This document shows, in pieces, positions 10,272 through 18,834 of a stretch of 64,000 nt of DNA. The stretch's first letter is position 1, and every line of letters starts with the position of its first letter. The translations under genes and the position numbers were made by a program. Source of the stretch: Marinobacter santoriniensis NKSG1 (lineage in GTDB: Bacteria > Pseudomonadota > Gammaproteobacteria > Pseudomonadales > Oleiphilaceae); contig NZ_APAT01000015.1 of NCBI RefSeq assembly GCF_000347775.1, positions 992,001 to 1,056,000 of the forward strand, written 5' to 3'. The notes under the pieces were generated by a model. The model made no database searches. It had not been told where the DNA came from and saw nothing but the letters and a program-made list of their open reading frames with translations.

Positions 10272-11718
10272 TCGTTACCTCAAATATTACTTCACCGACA
10301 TCTTCGCCAGTGTCGCCACCAACAGATCCACCTGCGGTACCACCAACACCTGCCATTATTATCCCGCAGGCAATTCCTCCCAAACCTCCTGAGCCAATAC
10401 CAATCACACCACACAAGAAAGGCCCAGCGAACGCTCCAACACTTCCACCTACCGCGGCCCCCGACAACCGCCCTCCTTCAGTAAATTTTACACGCCTACA
10501 TTCGCTGTTTCGCCCGCTCATGCATGCAGCACGGATTTTGACTCCGGAAGCAGCGACGTCTAAACCAATCGAAAGATATCCAAAGCCTTTCGCGTATCTG
10601 GCACCCGAAGCAAGCTTGTCATAATGCGTAGAATAGCCCGGAATTGCCCCAATCCCTGCAGCCTTCCAGTTATGCACAATACTCTTCGAAGATAGCCCCA
10701 GTGCACGCTTCAGCTTCGCATCATCATCCAATGACATCCCCTTACGCGCGATGGTGCCGAGAGCAAAGTCCAGCTTTTTAAACAACGCACTCCGCCTCTC
10801 AAAAAAATCCGGATGATTCAGATGTCCATAACTGCGATAACTCTCCTGGTGAAGCCTCTCGACCTCTTTCAAAATCGTTTTGATGCTCTCAATCTGTTTG
10901 CCAATAACCACTGAGCCAGCCCCCATGCCGGCTGAGCTCGTTGACGTGATGGCTTCCAGTAGATCGTAATATTTGACGATAAACTGAGCTTCTTCCTGAT
11001 CCATCGCCTGAACTTTGGCATTCACCCTTGCGGCAACTTCCATAAGATCGGCTTCTTTCCTTGTGCATTCCCTGCCCTCAGGGTCACCCAACACAACCAT
11101 CTCGCCGGGCATAACCTGGTCACCAAGTCCTGGATTCAAACGGTCAAAGTTCCCGGGTTTGGCTGACGCATCGCCGTAGAACAAAGTCAGAAGATCGGCT
11201 TTGTTCATCGGCCTTCGGACTACATGAAACCCTGGCTCCACCGATGCCTTTTTTGTGTCTCCCGCTGAGTCGGAAGCTGTTGCAAAAGACGTGGATAAGC
11301 CACCTGAATTTTCATTGTTTTGGCCTCGAGCGAGATTCTCTGGCTTCGGAAATTGTGTAATTCCAGGGCTAAGGGAACCCGACCTATCGAGCTCTGGGGT
11401 GATATTTGGTGGCCGCTCAGACCGATGCGATTCGCCAACAACAACACTGCCACTCCCCATCGTTATCCCACCGCACGAAATAGCCCCACCGGTTATCGCC
11501 GCCGGCTTGCCATTGATCATGACAGTACGGGATCCATCAGCGATTGTGCGGGGGTGCGGAGAATGCTTTGGTTTGGAATGGGGAGCCAGCGGATCGCCCA
11601 CACGGGCGGCAGGCCTGCCGTCAATCAGGACATCGGGGGAGCCGGCAATGACCGGCGTGGGAGGAAAACCTTCGTGATCGGAGCCGAGGTCTCCGACCAG
11701 AACCATCGCTTTGCTCAT
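10261..11718 (-). CDS. PAAR-domain type VI secretion effector
   Basis: 485 aa from ATG 11718 (AAAGGA upstream); ATG 11748 is an alternative. Residues 1-95 form a PAAR domain, the spike tip that caps VgrG. Visible repeats include VIAGSPDVLIDGRPAARVGD, TVMINGKPAAITGG and ITMGSGSVVVG. A Ser/Asn-rich linker follows, then a LysM-like segment (about 160-215, LLTLFYGD...NPGLGDQVMPGEMVVLGDP) and a helical region. The C-terminal 75 residues are glycine-zipper rich and hydrophobic (GGSVGAFAGPFLCGVIGIGS, GGTAGGSVGGDTGEDVGE). Such tails occur in membrane-permeabilising effectors. No T6SS structural gene lies in the window, so this is an orphan cargo locus. The toxic activity is inferred. Confidence 0.75.
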   Translation of the reverse strand: MSKAMVLVGDLGSDHEGFPPTPVIAGSPDVLIDGRPAARVGDPLAPHSKPKHSPHPRTIADGSRTVMINGKPAAITGGAISCGGITMGSGSVVVGESHRSERPPNITPELDRSGSLSPGITQFPKPENLARGQNNENSGGLSTSFATASDSAGDTKKASVEPGFHVVRRPMNKADLLTLFYGDASAKPGNFDRLNPGLGDQVMPGEMVVLGDPEGRECTRKEADLMEVAARVNAKVQAMDQEEAQFIVKYYDLLEAITSTSSAGMGAGSVVIGKQIESIKTILKEVERLHQESYRSYGHLNHPDFFERRSALFKKLDFALGTIARKGMSLDDDAKLKRALGLSSKSIVHNWKAAGIGAIPGYSTHYDKLASGARYAKGFGYLSIGLDVAASGVKIRAACMSGRNSECRRVKFTEGGRLSGAAVGGSVGAFAGPFLCGVIGIGSGGLGGIACGIIMAGVGGTAGGSVGGDTGEDVGEVIFEVTNDE

Positions 11719-11926
11719 ATCGCATCCTTTGCGTTCGTTGCCATCCATGAAACGACATCACCGTTTTGAGGGCGATCCGCGCCCGGGTGATGCAATCGCA
11801 CGATGTTACCCTGAAGAACCCGCGCAACCAACCTTTGCTCCAAATACGGCACTTCTCCGATAAACATTGACGGATCGCCCTACAGAGTTCTGAATATAGG
11901 ACATATCACTTTAAGGAGGAAAAGGC

Positions 11927-12112
11927 ATGAAGTGGATCGTTGTAATCATCATTGGCGCGGTCGTGGCCTTCTGGCTGTACAAGGGCCGTCGCAAGAACGC
12001 CATTGAAGACCCGGATGTGAAGACCTATGAGGACAAGGACTTCTACCTCACTTCCGATGACAACGCCTCCGAGGACGACTCTTCAAGGGATAACACCAAT
12101 CCCAGGCACTGA
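11927..12112 (+). CDS. small single-pass membrane protein
   Basis: 61 aa. The N-terminal helix MKWIVVIIIGAVVAFWLY spans the membrane. It is followed by a basic stretch (KGRRKN) and an acidic, Ser/Asp-rich tail, suggesting N-out/C-in topology. An excellent Shine-Dalgarno (AAGGAGG) precedes the ATG by eight bases. The family is not recognised. It precedes mgtC on the same strand by 47 bp and may share its transcript. Confidence 0.65.
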   Translation: MKWIVVIIIGAVVAFWLYKGRRKNAIEDPDVKTYEDKDFYLTSDDNASEDDSSRDNTNPRH

Positions 12113-12159
12113 GGAAGTCTCCCGGCCTGATCCTACCCACCTTCCGCAAAAGGTGATGC

Positions 12160-12612
12160 ATGTTCGAAAGCGAAATCCCTGCCATGGACATGATGATCCG
12201 CCTGCTGATGGCGGCAGGGCTGGCCCTGGTGCTGGGGCTTGAGCGGGAGCTTCGTGGCAAACCCGCGGGGCTGCGCTCACATATGCTGGTCTCTGTGGGC
12301 GCAGCCACATTTACCCTGATCGGCCTGCACATTCTGATGGCAACCGCCCAGGGTGATCCCTCGGCCCGCATCGATCCATCGCGTATAGTCCAGGGCATTG
12401 TTGGCGGCATCGGTTTCCTGGGCGCCGGTTGCATTATTCAAAGCAGAGGCAATGTTCAGGGCATCACGACGGGTGCTTCCATCTGGATTGCCGGCGCAAT
12501 TGGAGTGGCCTGCGGTGTCGGGACCCTGGCTCTGGCAAGCATGGTTACTGTCCTGGCACTCATTATTGTGGTGATTCTTGGGCGGTTTGAGCGGGAAGTG
12601 ATTGAGGACTGA
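12160..12612 (+). CDS. MgtC/SapB family membrane protein
   Basis: 150 aa with four to five hydrophobic helices. MgtC-family signatures are clear: GLERELRGKPAGLRSHMLVS early, then IVGGIGFLGAGCIIQ and ITTGASIWIAGAIGVACG. MgtC proteins in pathogens help growth at low magnesium and modulate F-ATPase; in environmental bacteria the role is less clear. This copy is the short form without the C-terminal ACT-like cytoplasmic domain. AAGGTG lies five bases before the start. Downstream, 9-bp inverted arms at 12615-12623 and 12658-12666 may form a weak stem. Confidence 0.85.
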   Translation: MFESEIPAMDMMIRLLMAAGLALVLGLERELRGKPAGLRSHMLVSVGAATFTLIGLHILMATAQGDPSARIDPSRIVQGIVGGIGFLGAGCIIQSRGNVQGITTGASIWIAGAIGVACGVGTLALASMVTVLALIIVVILGRFEREVIED

Positions 12613-12703
12613 GACCTCAAATAAGGCCAATTCAGCCTACTTTTCTGAGTTTAGTGGTATTTGAGGCCCCAACAGGTATATTAGGTGAATAAATGTTCAA
12701 TAT

Positions 12704-13669
12704 TTGATTTCCCCTAATGCCGTGACCGTCCCCGCCCAGAAGTCAGCCAATAAGCTCATCACAACGTCCAGCGATCTGTTGCCGTTCATTGAGTCCCTGC
12801 CCGATGCGATCGTTATCGTTAATCAGGAACACAGAATCGTACTGGTCAATACGGTTGCTGCAGGCATGTTCGGCCACACTGCCGATGCCCTGAACGGCTC
12901 AGACCTGACGCTCCTCATCCCTGTCTCGAACAGGAGTTCCCACAGTCAAAGTGTCGAGGGGTATTTTCGGGCACCTCACTCCCGGCCGATGGGGGTTGAA
13001 AAACGATTCTCCGGCCTGCGGGCAGACGGCACAGAGGTCCCGGTGGATATCATGATCAACACCATTGTGCTGGACGGGGCCAAAGCCGCCATGGCCGTTG
13101 TCAGGGATGTCAGTTATCAGAGAGCGCTGGAGGAGAGACTGACGCGGGAATCTCTGACCGACGGTATGACGGGCTTTTTCAACCGGAGATATTTCGTGGC
13201 CCAGTTAGAGGCGCATCATTCCGACGCCATGCGTTCGGGCCTTCCCACGTCCGTCATCATGTTCGATTTTGATCATTTTAAAACCATCAATGATCAGTAC
13301 GGCCATGCCGGTGGTGACATCGTACTGATCGATACCGCAACCATGATTCAAAGGGAGCTTCGCGCACTGGATGTCGCATGCCGTATTGGCGGCGAAGAGT
13401 TTGCGATCATTCTCCCCAACACCCGGCTGGAAAACGCTGTCAGCTTCGCCGAACGCATCCGTCAGCGCATTGAAAGCATGGAATTCCGGTTGGGAGACGT
13501 TACGTTTCACGCCACCATCACCGTGGGCGTAGCGTCCTTCACCTCAACCGACACATCGTATGACTCGCTCATGAAACGAGCCGACAAACTGCTCTACGCC
13601 GGCAAGGCGGCCGGACGCAATTGTGTGATTTCCCAGGATACTCTGGCGCACCAGCCGGTGGAGGTCTGA
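12704..13669 (+). CDS. PAS-GGDEF diguanylate cyclase
   Basis: 321 aa from TTG 12704; GTG 12722 is an alternative and an in-frame stop at 12686 limits the N-terminus. A PAS domain occupies about residues 22-140 (LPDAIVIVNQEHRIVLVNTV). It leads through a helix (ALEERLTRESLTDGMTGFFN) into a GGDEF domain with active-site GGEEF and metal ligand FDFDHFK. An RxxD inhibitory site (RALD) lies five residues before GGEEF, so product feedback is expected. The enzyme makes cyclic-di-GMP from two GTP. No membrane segment is seen. PAS may bind a small ligand or haem. Confidence 0.9.
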   Translation: MISPNAVTVPAQKSANKLITTSSDLLPFIESLPDAIVIVNQEHRIVLVNTVAAGMFGHTADALNGSDLTLLIPVSNRSSHSQSVEGYFRAPHSRPMGVEKRFSGLRADGTEVPVDIMINTIVLDGAKAAMAVVRDVSYQRALEERLTRESLTDGMTGFFNRRYFVAQLEAHHSDAMRSGLPTSVIMFDFDHFKTINDQYGHAGGDIVLIDTATMIQRELRALDVACRIGGEEFAIILPNTRLENAVSFAERIRQRIESMEFRLGDVTFHATITVGVASFTSTDTSYDSLMKRADKLLYAGKAAGRNCVISQDTLAHQPVEV

Positions 13670-13697
13670 TACCTATCCCCGGGCATCTATTAATGAC

Positions 13698-14483
13698 CTA
13701 GCCCTGACCGCCTTCTGCCCCGGCGAGATTGTCCTCCAGAGCGAAGTAAATCTGTTCAATAATTTTATCTCTGTTTTTATAATAACCTGTAACATGGACA
13801 ATATTTTTCTGTTTCACGATGTCCAAATGCTCTTCCGGCAGATTCAATAATTCACGATTACTATTATCCGAATAATCAAATACCGGCATAAAATTCCAAT
13901 CACTGGAAACCTTATGGACCTTTATCCCATTCACGTCGACCATATATGCAAAATATGCTTGATCAGGATACATACTCTTAAACAGCGTCAAATTACCTGA
14001 CAGAGCTTCAGGTGAAAATATATCCCTTTGCCCTTTACTGACCACAAGCACACCGGTGTTATAGTACCCGTTTATAGAAACACCCTTTCTTTTAAAAATG
14101 AAATTTTTATCATAAGAGGGGGCTTTAAAATCTACGCAGTCTGATTCAGGAAATGCGCCAATTTCTTCTTCCGGGACCATATCAAAAATATTAGGCGCTC
14201 CGTCAGACACCAGACAGGAGTCGTCCAGCAGCAAAACCCGATCAAAACTTTCGAGTGCCTTGTTGATACCAAGCATTTTCTGAAGATAACACTCAATATT
14301 TTTTCTCTTGAACTTCATTAGCTTACATTTGAACGCCAACCAAAACGGTATAGCAATTTCTCGCTCGACTATAAATTCGGCGCCAATTCGATCTGCGTAA
14401 GCCTTGATGTTACTCAGAGTGAGAGCACTGAATGGCCTTTCTCCAATGCTAATAACCAATACGGCAACCCTGGCCTTTCCCAT
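13698..14483 (-). CDS. GT-A type glycosyltransferase, probably acquired
   Basis: 261 aa. Features of a GT8-like or related GT-A fold: N-terminal strand ARVAVLVISIG, a DxD-like FDRVLLLDDSCLVSDG, the acceptor-region GYYNTGVLVVSKG and DQAYFAYMVD. The gene is visibly AT-richer than both neighbours and uses many AT-ending codons, pointing to transfer. It stands alone between two diguanylate cyclase genes with no LPS or capsule genes nearby. Donor and acceptor sugars cannot be told from sequence. Confidence 0.7.
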   Translation of the reverse strand: MGKARVAVLVISIGERPFSALTLSNIKAYADRIGAEFIVEREIAIPFWLAFKCKLMKFKRKNIECYLQKMLGINKALESFDRVLLLDDSCLVSDGAPNIFDMVPEEEIGAFPESDCVDFKAPSYDKNFIFKRKGVSINGYYNTGVLVVSKGQRDIFSPEALSGNLTLFKSMYPDQAYFAYMVDVNGIKVHKVSSDWNFMPVFDYSDNSNRELLNLPEEHLDIVKQKNIVHVTGYYKNRDKIIEQIYFALEDNLAGAEGGQG

Positions 14484-14780
14484 ATTTATAAACCCGTTTT
14501 AGCAAAGTCTTGAGTTCTCGAATCCACACTGCCCCGGATTCAATCTCACTCATACAGCCTCTGACGCTTGCCAGGACAACAGTGAATGAAGCAGGAGACG
14601 CCGCTGAAAATACCCTGTTCGTCGACATGCAGCAAACTCAAACGCTTGCCTTCAGTCGTCATTACCGACGCCACTGGAACGTCATTGAGGCCTCACGGGA
14701 AAGGAGAGACGTAGAGAAAACCTGTCTCGGCATCCGCGTCAAACACAAGACCAATTCGGTCCTGGCGTTCAAAGGATTGA
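14484..14780. other. gap between glycosyltransferase and diguanylate cyclase
   Basis: No convincing gene. On the minus strand one frame reads protein-like from inside the cyclase 3' end to a stop at 14693-14695. It then continues to a second stop at 14546-14548 (possible 38-aa ORF from ATG 14662). This could be a decayed gene. A plus-strand ORF starting at 14510 runs into the cyclase gene and is not supported. Confidence 0.3.
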
Positions 14781-15842
14781 TCAGGCAGTCTCCAGTTCCA
14801 CCCGATTCCGGCCGCTGCTCTTGCTCCGGTACAGGGCCGTATCGGCGCGGCTGACGGCAGAGCTCAGATCATCACCGGCACGAAGTTCACTGACACCAAT
14901 ACTGATGGTCATGTCCACCGGAATGCCGGTCATTTCTTTCCAGTCCTTAGCAAGAAATGCCTTGCGGATCCGTCCCGCACTGGCCCGCGCCTTTTCGGAG
15001 TCGGTTTCGGGGAGAATGGCCAGGAACTCCTCTCCCCCCCATCGCCCGACCAGGTCCTGGGCCCTCAACTCTTCCCGTATCGTGTCCGCGACAACAATCA
15101 GCGCTCTGTCGCCGGCCTCGTGCCCGAAGCTATCGTTGATCGCTTTGAAATGATCGATATCCAGCAGGAGGAAGCCAACCGGGTGGCCACTGCGCTGAAA
15201 CCGGGCCAGCTCGTTCTGGGCGAGGTAAGTCATGTGGCGACGGTTAAAGAGTCCGGTCAGCGGATCTGTCGTTGCCATATCACGAAGTTTCCGCTGAGCA
15301 GACACCACCATCCTGAGATAGTAAGACGCCAGATAACTGAACATGGCGAACACGACACTCAGGTTAAAGAGGTGAACGATGTGCAGAGCGGATTCCGGGA
15401 TGGGCTGCAGAGGTTCGATAAACCACATGAGAGCATCCAGTGCCACATAGTAGCCCCAGAGTGTCAACAACGCGTAAATGGCCCATCGACGGCCTGCAGA
15501 CACGCATATGGCGGGGATGAACATCAGCAGGTAATAGTGGAAACCGCTCTCCCATCCAATCAGGATGATACCAAGCGCTGCGTGGGATAAGACCTCCGCC
15601 CAGATCAGGACGACGGCGATTTTGTTGATACGGTATTTGAGCGCGTAGTAAGCGCCTGCATACATGGCCACACTGACGACGTTCACCCACGCCAGAATAG
15701 GCGACCCGAGGGCGAGAAACAGGGCAAAGAATGCAACGTCGACGGTGCCGGCAATCTGTGCACACCGCATGGCCAGGCGCCAGAATTGGGGCCTGCGTTG
15801 CCGGGCGGGCTCATAACTTATCGATAGGTTCAGACTGTCCAT
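14781..15842 (-). CDS. membrane diguanylate cyclase
   Basis: 353 aa from ATG 15842 (TTG 15872 possible). Six hydrophobic helices fill about residues 25-180, forming an undefined integral membrane sensor. A coiled-coil-like linker (SAQRKLRDMATTDPLTGLFN) leads to the GGDEF domain, with LLLDIDHFKAIND and active site GGEEF. The I-site RxxD (RAQD) lies five residues before GGEEF, predicting product inhibition. It makes cyclic-di-GMP at the inner membrane. This is the second cyclase within 3 kb. Confidence 0.9.
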   Translation of the reverse strand: MDSLNLSISYEPARQRRPQFWRLAMRCAQIAGTVDVAFFALFLALGSPILAWVNVVSVAMYAGAYYALKYRINKIAVVLIWAEVLSHAALGIILIGWESGFHYYLLMFIPAICVSAGRRWAIYALLTLWGYYVALDALMWFIEPLQPIPESALHIVHLFNLSVVFAMFSYLASYYLRMVVSAQRKLRDMATTDPLTGLFNRRHMTYLAQNELARFQRSGHPVGFLLLDIDHFKAINDSFGHEAGDRALIVVADTIREELRAQDLVGRWGGEEFLAILPETDSEKARASAGRIRKAFLAKDWKEMTGIPVDMTISIGVSELRAGDDLSSAVSRADTALYRSKSSGRNRVELETA

Positions 15843-15937
15843 AGACTGCGGGATTCCCTGAAAGTCAGACAAGATTACTGTGAACTACGTCATGTTGCGA
15901 AAAAAATCTGCAAACAACTGTTAATTTTCAGTGGGAA

Positions 15938-16945
15938 ATGTGCACAAGAGTCATGACCATCAACCGTGAACGCCTGGCGGCCCTCGCTGCCGAACGCCAT
16001 TTTTACCGGGGCAGGTACCGAAACCTGGATCCCGTGCCGCGCCATGGGCTGGGGGATTTCCTCCGTTGGCAACTGGCTCCGGGCCGACGTTTCCCGGAGG
16101 GCAAACGTTACACGCTGCTGCGCCCGGACGGTCACTTGCTGACGAACCCGCCGGACAAACCGCAACTGACCTGGCTGGGACATGCCTCATTCCTGTTCCA
16201 GTATCGGGGCCTGAACGTGCTGACCGACCCCGTATTGTCGGAGCGCGCCAGCCCCTTCCGGTTGGTCGGGCCTAAACGGTACACGCCTCCTGCGCTGACA
16301 GTGGCGGACATGCCACCGATCCATCTGGTGCTGATTTCCCACAACCACTACGACCATCTCGACGAACCAACGGTGCGCCAGTTACACCGACGTTTCGGGG
16401 ACAGCCTGTGTTTCTGCGTGCCCAAGGGGCTCAGCCCCTGGTTCGAGAAACGCGGAATCCACAATCTCGTGGAACTGGGCTGGTGGCAATCGACGCCCCT
16501 GTCCACCGAGAACGAAGTGTTCTGCCTGCCGACCCAGCACTTCAGCGGACGAACCCCGACCGACACCAATACGTCGCTCTGGTGTAGCTGGCTGCTGGAT
16601 ATGGAGGGCTTCCGGTTCTATTTCGGCGGCGACACCGGCTATGGAAAGGTGTTTCGCGAGATCGGCGAGCTGTTCGCGCCTATCGATCTGGCGCTGCTAC
16701 CGATCGGCGCCTACGATCCGCGCTGGTTCATGGCACCTGTGCACGTGGCACCGGAAGAGTCGGTCAGGATTCACCAGGATATTGGCGCCCGGCAGTCTGT
16801 CGCCATGCATTGGGGCACGTTCGTGCTCACCGATGAGCCCATGGACGAGCCACCCCGGCGATTAAGGATGGCACTGGAGAGGCAAGGCATCAGCGAGTCG
16901 GAATTCCGGGTGATGCAGCATGGAGAAGTTTGGTCGCCATCGTGA
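15938..16945 (+). CDS. NAPE-PLD-like metallo-beta-lactamase hydrolase
   Basis: 335 aa; ATG 15953 is an equally possible start since neither has a good Shine-Dalgarno. Zinc motif HNHYDH (His135, His137, Asp139, His140) follows the core strand LTWLGHASFLFQYRGLNVLT. Later ligands sit in FYFGGDTGYG and MHWGTF. The segment LLPIGAYDPRWFMAPVHVAP is characteristic of the N-acyl-phosphatidylethanolamine phospholipase D branch. Bacterial homologues are soluble and may cleave N-acyl phospholipids or other phosphodiesters. The true substrate is unknown. Confidence 0.85.
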   Translation: MCTRVMTINRERLAALAAERHFYRGRYRNLDPVPRHGLGDFLRWQLAPGRRFPEGKRYTLLRPDGHLLTNPPDKPQLTWLGHASFLFQYRGLNVLTDPVLSERASPFRLVGPKRYTPPALTVADMPPIHLVLISHNHYDHLDEPTVRQLHRRFGDSLCFCVPKGLSPWFEKRGIHNLVELGWWQSTPLSTENEVFCLPTQHFSGRTPTDTNTSLWCSWLLDMEGFRFYFGGDTGYGKVFREIGELFAPIDLALLPIGAYDPRWFMAPVHVAPEESVRIHQDIGARQSVAMHWGTFVLTDEPMDEPPRRLRMALERQGISESEFRVMQHGEVWSPS

Positions 16946-16995
16946 TCAGAGCGGTCTACATTGAGAGAACATTCCCAGAAGAAGAGGTATGTATC

Positions 16996-17436
16996 ATGGC
17001 CAATGTTACTCCCGGCATCGTCGCCGCCTGCGACGGCTCAGAGCATTCTTCCAAGGCCGCAAAAATGGCCGCTGAACTTGCGCACGCCACCGGGCGTCCA
17101 CTCAGATTACTCACGGTATTTCCGCACACCAAGCTGGAGAGGATGATTGTCCGCGGCACCTGGTCTTCCGATCTCGATCAGGAAGAGCAGGACTACGGAC
17201 GCAAAGTGTTCGATACCGCCAGACAAGCCATCGGCAGTGATGCCAATATTGAAGAAGAGATTCTGCTGCAAGGTGAGCCGGCCCATAAAATCATTGAATA
17301 CCTGGAGGCCAACCCGGGCACCCACCTGGTGTTGGGCAGGCGCGGTCACTCGGCGGTGGAAAGACTGACACTGGGCAGTATCAGTGAAAAGGTCGTCAGA
17401 CACGCGACCGGGCCGGTTACGGTCGTCAGCGACTGA
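16996..17436 (+). CDS. universal stress protein, UspA family
   Basis: 146 aa from ATG 16996 (AGAGG nine bases upstream); in-frame codons further upstream overlap the hydrolase gene and are unlikely to be used. A single Usp domain: GIVAACDGSEHSSKAAKMAA at the N-terminus and the C-terminal nucleotide-binding pattern GRRGHSAVERLTLGS...GPVTVV. The G-2x-G-9x-G(S) motif predicts ATP binding. Such proteins help survival under starvation and oxidative stress. It starts 50 bp after the NAPE-PLD-like gene and may be co-transcribed. Confidence 0.9.
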   Translation: MANVTPGIVAACDGSEHSSKAAKMAAELAHATGRPLRLLTVFPHTKLERMIVRGTWSSDLDQEEQDYGRKVFDTARQAIGSDANIEEEILLQGEPAHKIIEYLEANPGTHLVLGRRGHSAVERLTLGSISEKVVRHATGPVTVVSD

Positions 17437-17512
17437 CCTCAACACTGGCCGGTGTTGTCACCGCACTGATCACACCGGCAATTCGATAATGCCTCCGGCA
17501 TGAAGGATCCGG

Positions 17513-17992
17513 TCAGTGGTGCCCGCCCGGGCCATGCGCGTGGCCGTGCGCAAGCTCCTCCGGATCCGCGTCGCGGACTTCGATGATTTCGATGTCAAAG
17601 GTCAGGGTTCTGCCGGCCATCGGATGGTTAGTGTCGACGTCGGCAAACTTGTGGCCGACCTTGGCGACCAGCACGTGGCGAGGGCCTTGCTCGGTTTGTA
17701 CCTGGGCGATCATGCCCGGCTTCCAGCGCCTGGCCCCCATCAAATGCTTGATCGGTACCCGCTGGATGGCATCGGCCTTGCGCGGGCCGTAGGCTTTATC
17801 CGGCGTGATCGTGACGCTGAACGTATCACCTGCATCGCGACCTTCCAGAGCTTCTTCGAGCCCCTGGATAATACCCCCGTGGCCGTGCAGGTAGGCATTC
17901 GGCTCACCCCCACGGGAAGTTTCAACAACGTTGCCCTGTTCATCACTGACACTGTAGTGGAACAGGACGACCTGATTCTTTTCGATGGGCAT
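17513..17992 (-). CDS. slyD: FKBP-type peptidyl-prolyl isomerase, SlyD family
   Basis: 159 aa. The FKBP core is at both ends of the fold (VVLFHYSVSDEQGNVVETS, GHGGIIQGLEEALEGRDAGD, AYGPR, LTFDIEIIEV). The insert-in-flap domain in the middle gives SlyD its chaperone activity. The C-terminus is His-rich (HGHAHGPGGHH) but much shorter than the metal-binding tail of E. coli SlyD. It folds proline-containing proteins in the cytoplasm and could supply nickel to hydrogenase or urease. It is convergent with usp. Confidence 0.92.
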   Translation of the reverse strand: MPIEKNQVVLFHYSVSDEQGNVVETSRGGEPNAYLHGHGGIIQGLEEALEGRDAGDTFSVTITPDKAYGPRKADAIQRVPIKHLMGARRWKPGMIAQVQTEQGPRHVLVAKVGHKFADVDTNHPMAGRTLTFDIEIIEVRDADPEELAHGHAHGPGGHH

Positions 17993-18178
17993 AGGATTCT
18001 CTGCGACGATAAAAAAACGCCATTATAGCCAGCGTCGGCGTTGACTGCAGTGTCCCTCCCCTGTATTTGCCCCGGTCTTAGCCTCGTCTCTCTAGTTCTC
18101 AGAGAATTTCACGAAATTTTACGCGACCGAGTCCTCCAATTCATAGCACGCTCAACAATGCTCAGCTACCATAGCGCG

Positions 18179-18205
18179 CCGAAATGAACTTTCGTTCATT
18201 TTCGG
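18179..18205. promoter_or_regulatory. inverted repeat upstream of lipoprotein pair
   Basis: Arms AATGAAC (18183-18189) and GTTCATT (18194-18200) around TTTC extend to CCG/CGG at the outside with one bulge. It lies 42-68 bases before the GTG start of the first lipoprotein, where an operator or promoter element would be expected. No run of T follows. The binding protein is unknown. Confidence 0.35.
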
Positions 18206-18246
18206 AAATACCCCAAAATAATCAGATAAGTAAGAAGGAATCTACT

Positions 18247-18798
18247 GTGCGAAACGCAAGGATTTTTGCAGTACTGGCCGCTGTGCTTTATCTCTCTGGC
18301 TGCGCTTCCGGCGCGAAAATGGGCAACATGGTTTACGAGGGGCCGGTGAACACCTACGACACCGCCCTACAAAGCAACGTGAATGTGGCCAACGTCTCGG
18401 GAGGCGAGGACACGAACCCCGCATGGACCTCCGAGATCGACAATGACGCCTTCGCTGGCGCCCTTAAACAAAGCCTGAGGAAACAGGGACTCCTGTCCGG
18501 TGATGGACGCTACCAGCTTGAGGCGCTCCTGCTGGAAGTAGACCAACCCATGTTCGGGCTGGACTTTAAAGTTACAACCCACGTGAAGTACATCCTGACA
18601 GACCGAAAAAATAATGGCGCCGTGGTCCTGAACGAAACCGTTGTTGCCCCGTATACCGCCACTGTCGGCGATGCCTTTGTCGCCATCAAGCGCCTCAGAC
18701 TGGCCAACGAGGGTTCGGGAAAAGCCAATATCCAAAGCCTGCTAGAGAAACTCTCTGAATTAAAAATCCAGCCTGGCGACATCTCCCTGAATCAATAA
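18247..18798 (+). CDS. lipoprotein of unknown function
   Basis: 183 aa from GTG 18247, chosen because AAGAAGGAA lies at the right distance and the signal peptide starts there (VRNARIFAVLAAVLYLSGCAS). The lipobox LSGC predicts a lipid-anchored protein. The mature part contains NVNVANVSGGEDTNPAWTSE and a domain with VTTHVKYILTDRKNN, reminiscent of small outer-membrane lipoproteins with an LPS-assembly-type fold. No firm family. It is followed 36 bp later by a second lipoprotein gene. Confidence 0.75.
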   Translation: MRNARIFAVLAAVLYLSGCASGAKMGNMVYEGPVNTYDTALQSNVNVANVSGGEDTNPAWTSEIDNDAFAGALKQSLRKQGLLSGDGRYQLEALLLEVDQPMFGLDFKVTTHVKYILTDRKNNGAVVLNETVVAPYTATVGDAFVAIKRLRLANEGSGKANIQSLLEKLSELKIQPGDISLNQ

Positions 18799-18834
18799 TT
18801 TTTCCGGACGACCACTTCAAGACAAGGAAGCATC

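Noticed and set aside
14510..14854. 114-aa plus-strand ORF
   Set aside because: It overlaps the 3' end of the diguanylate cyclase and has no start signal or family features.
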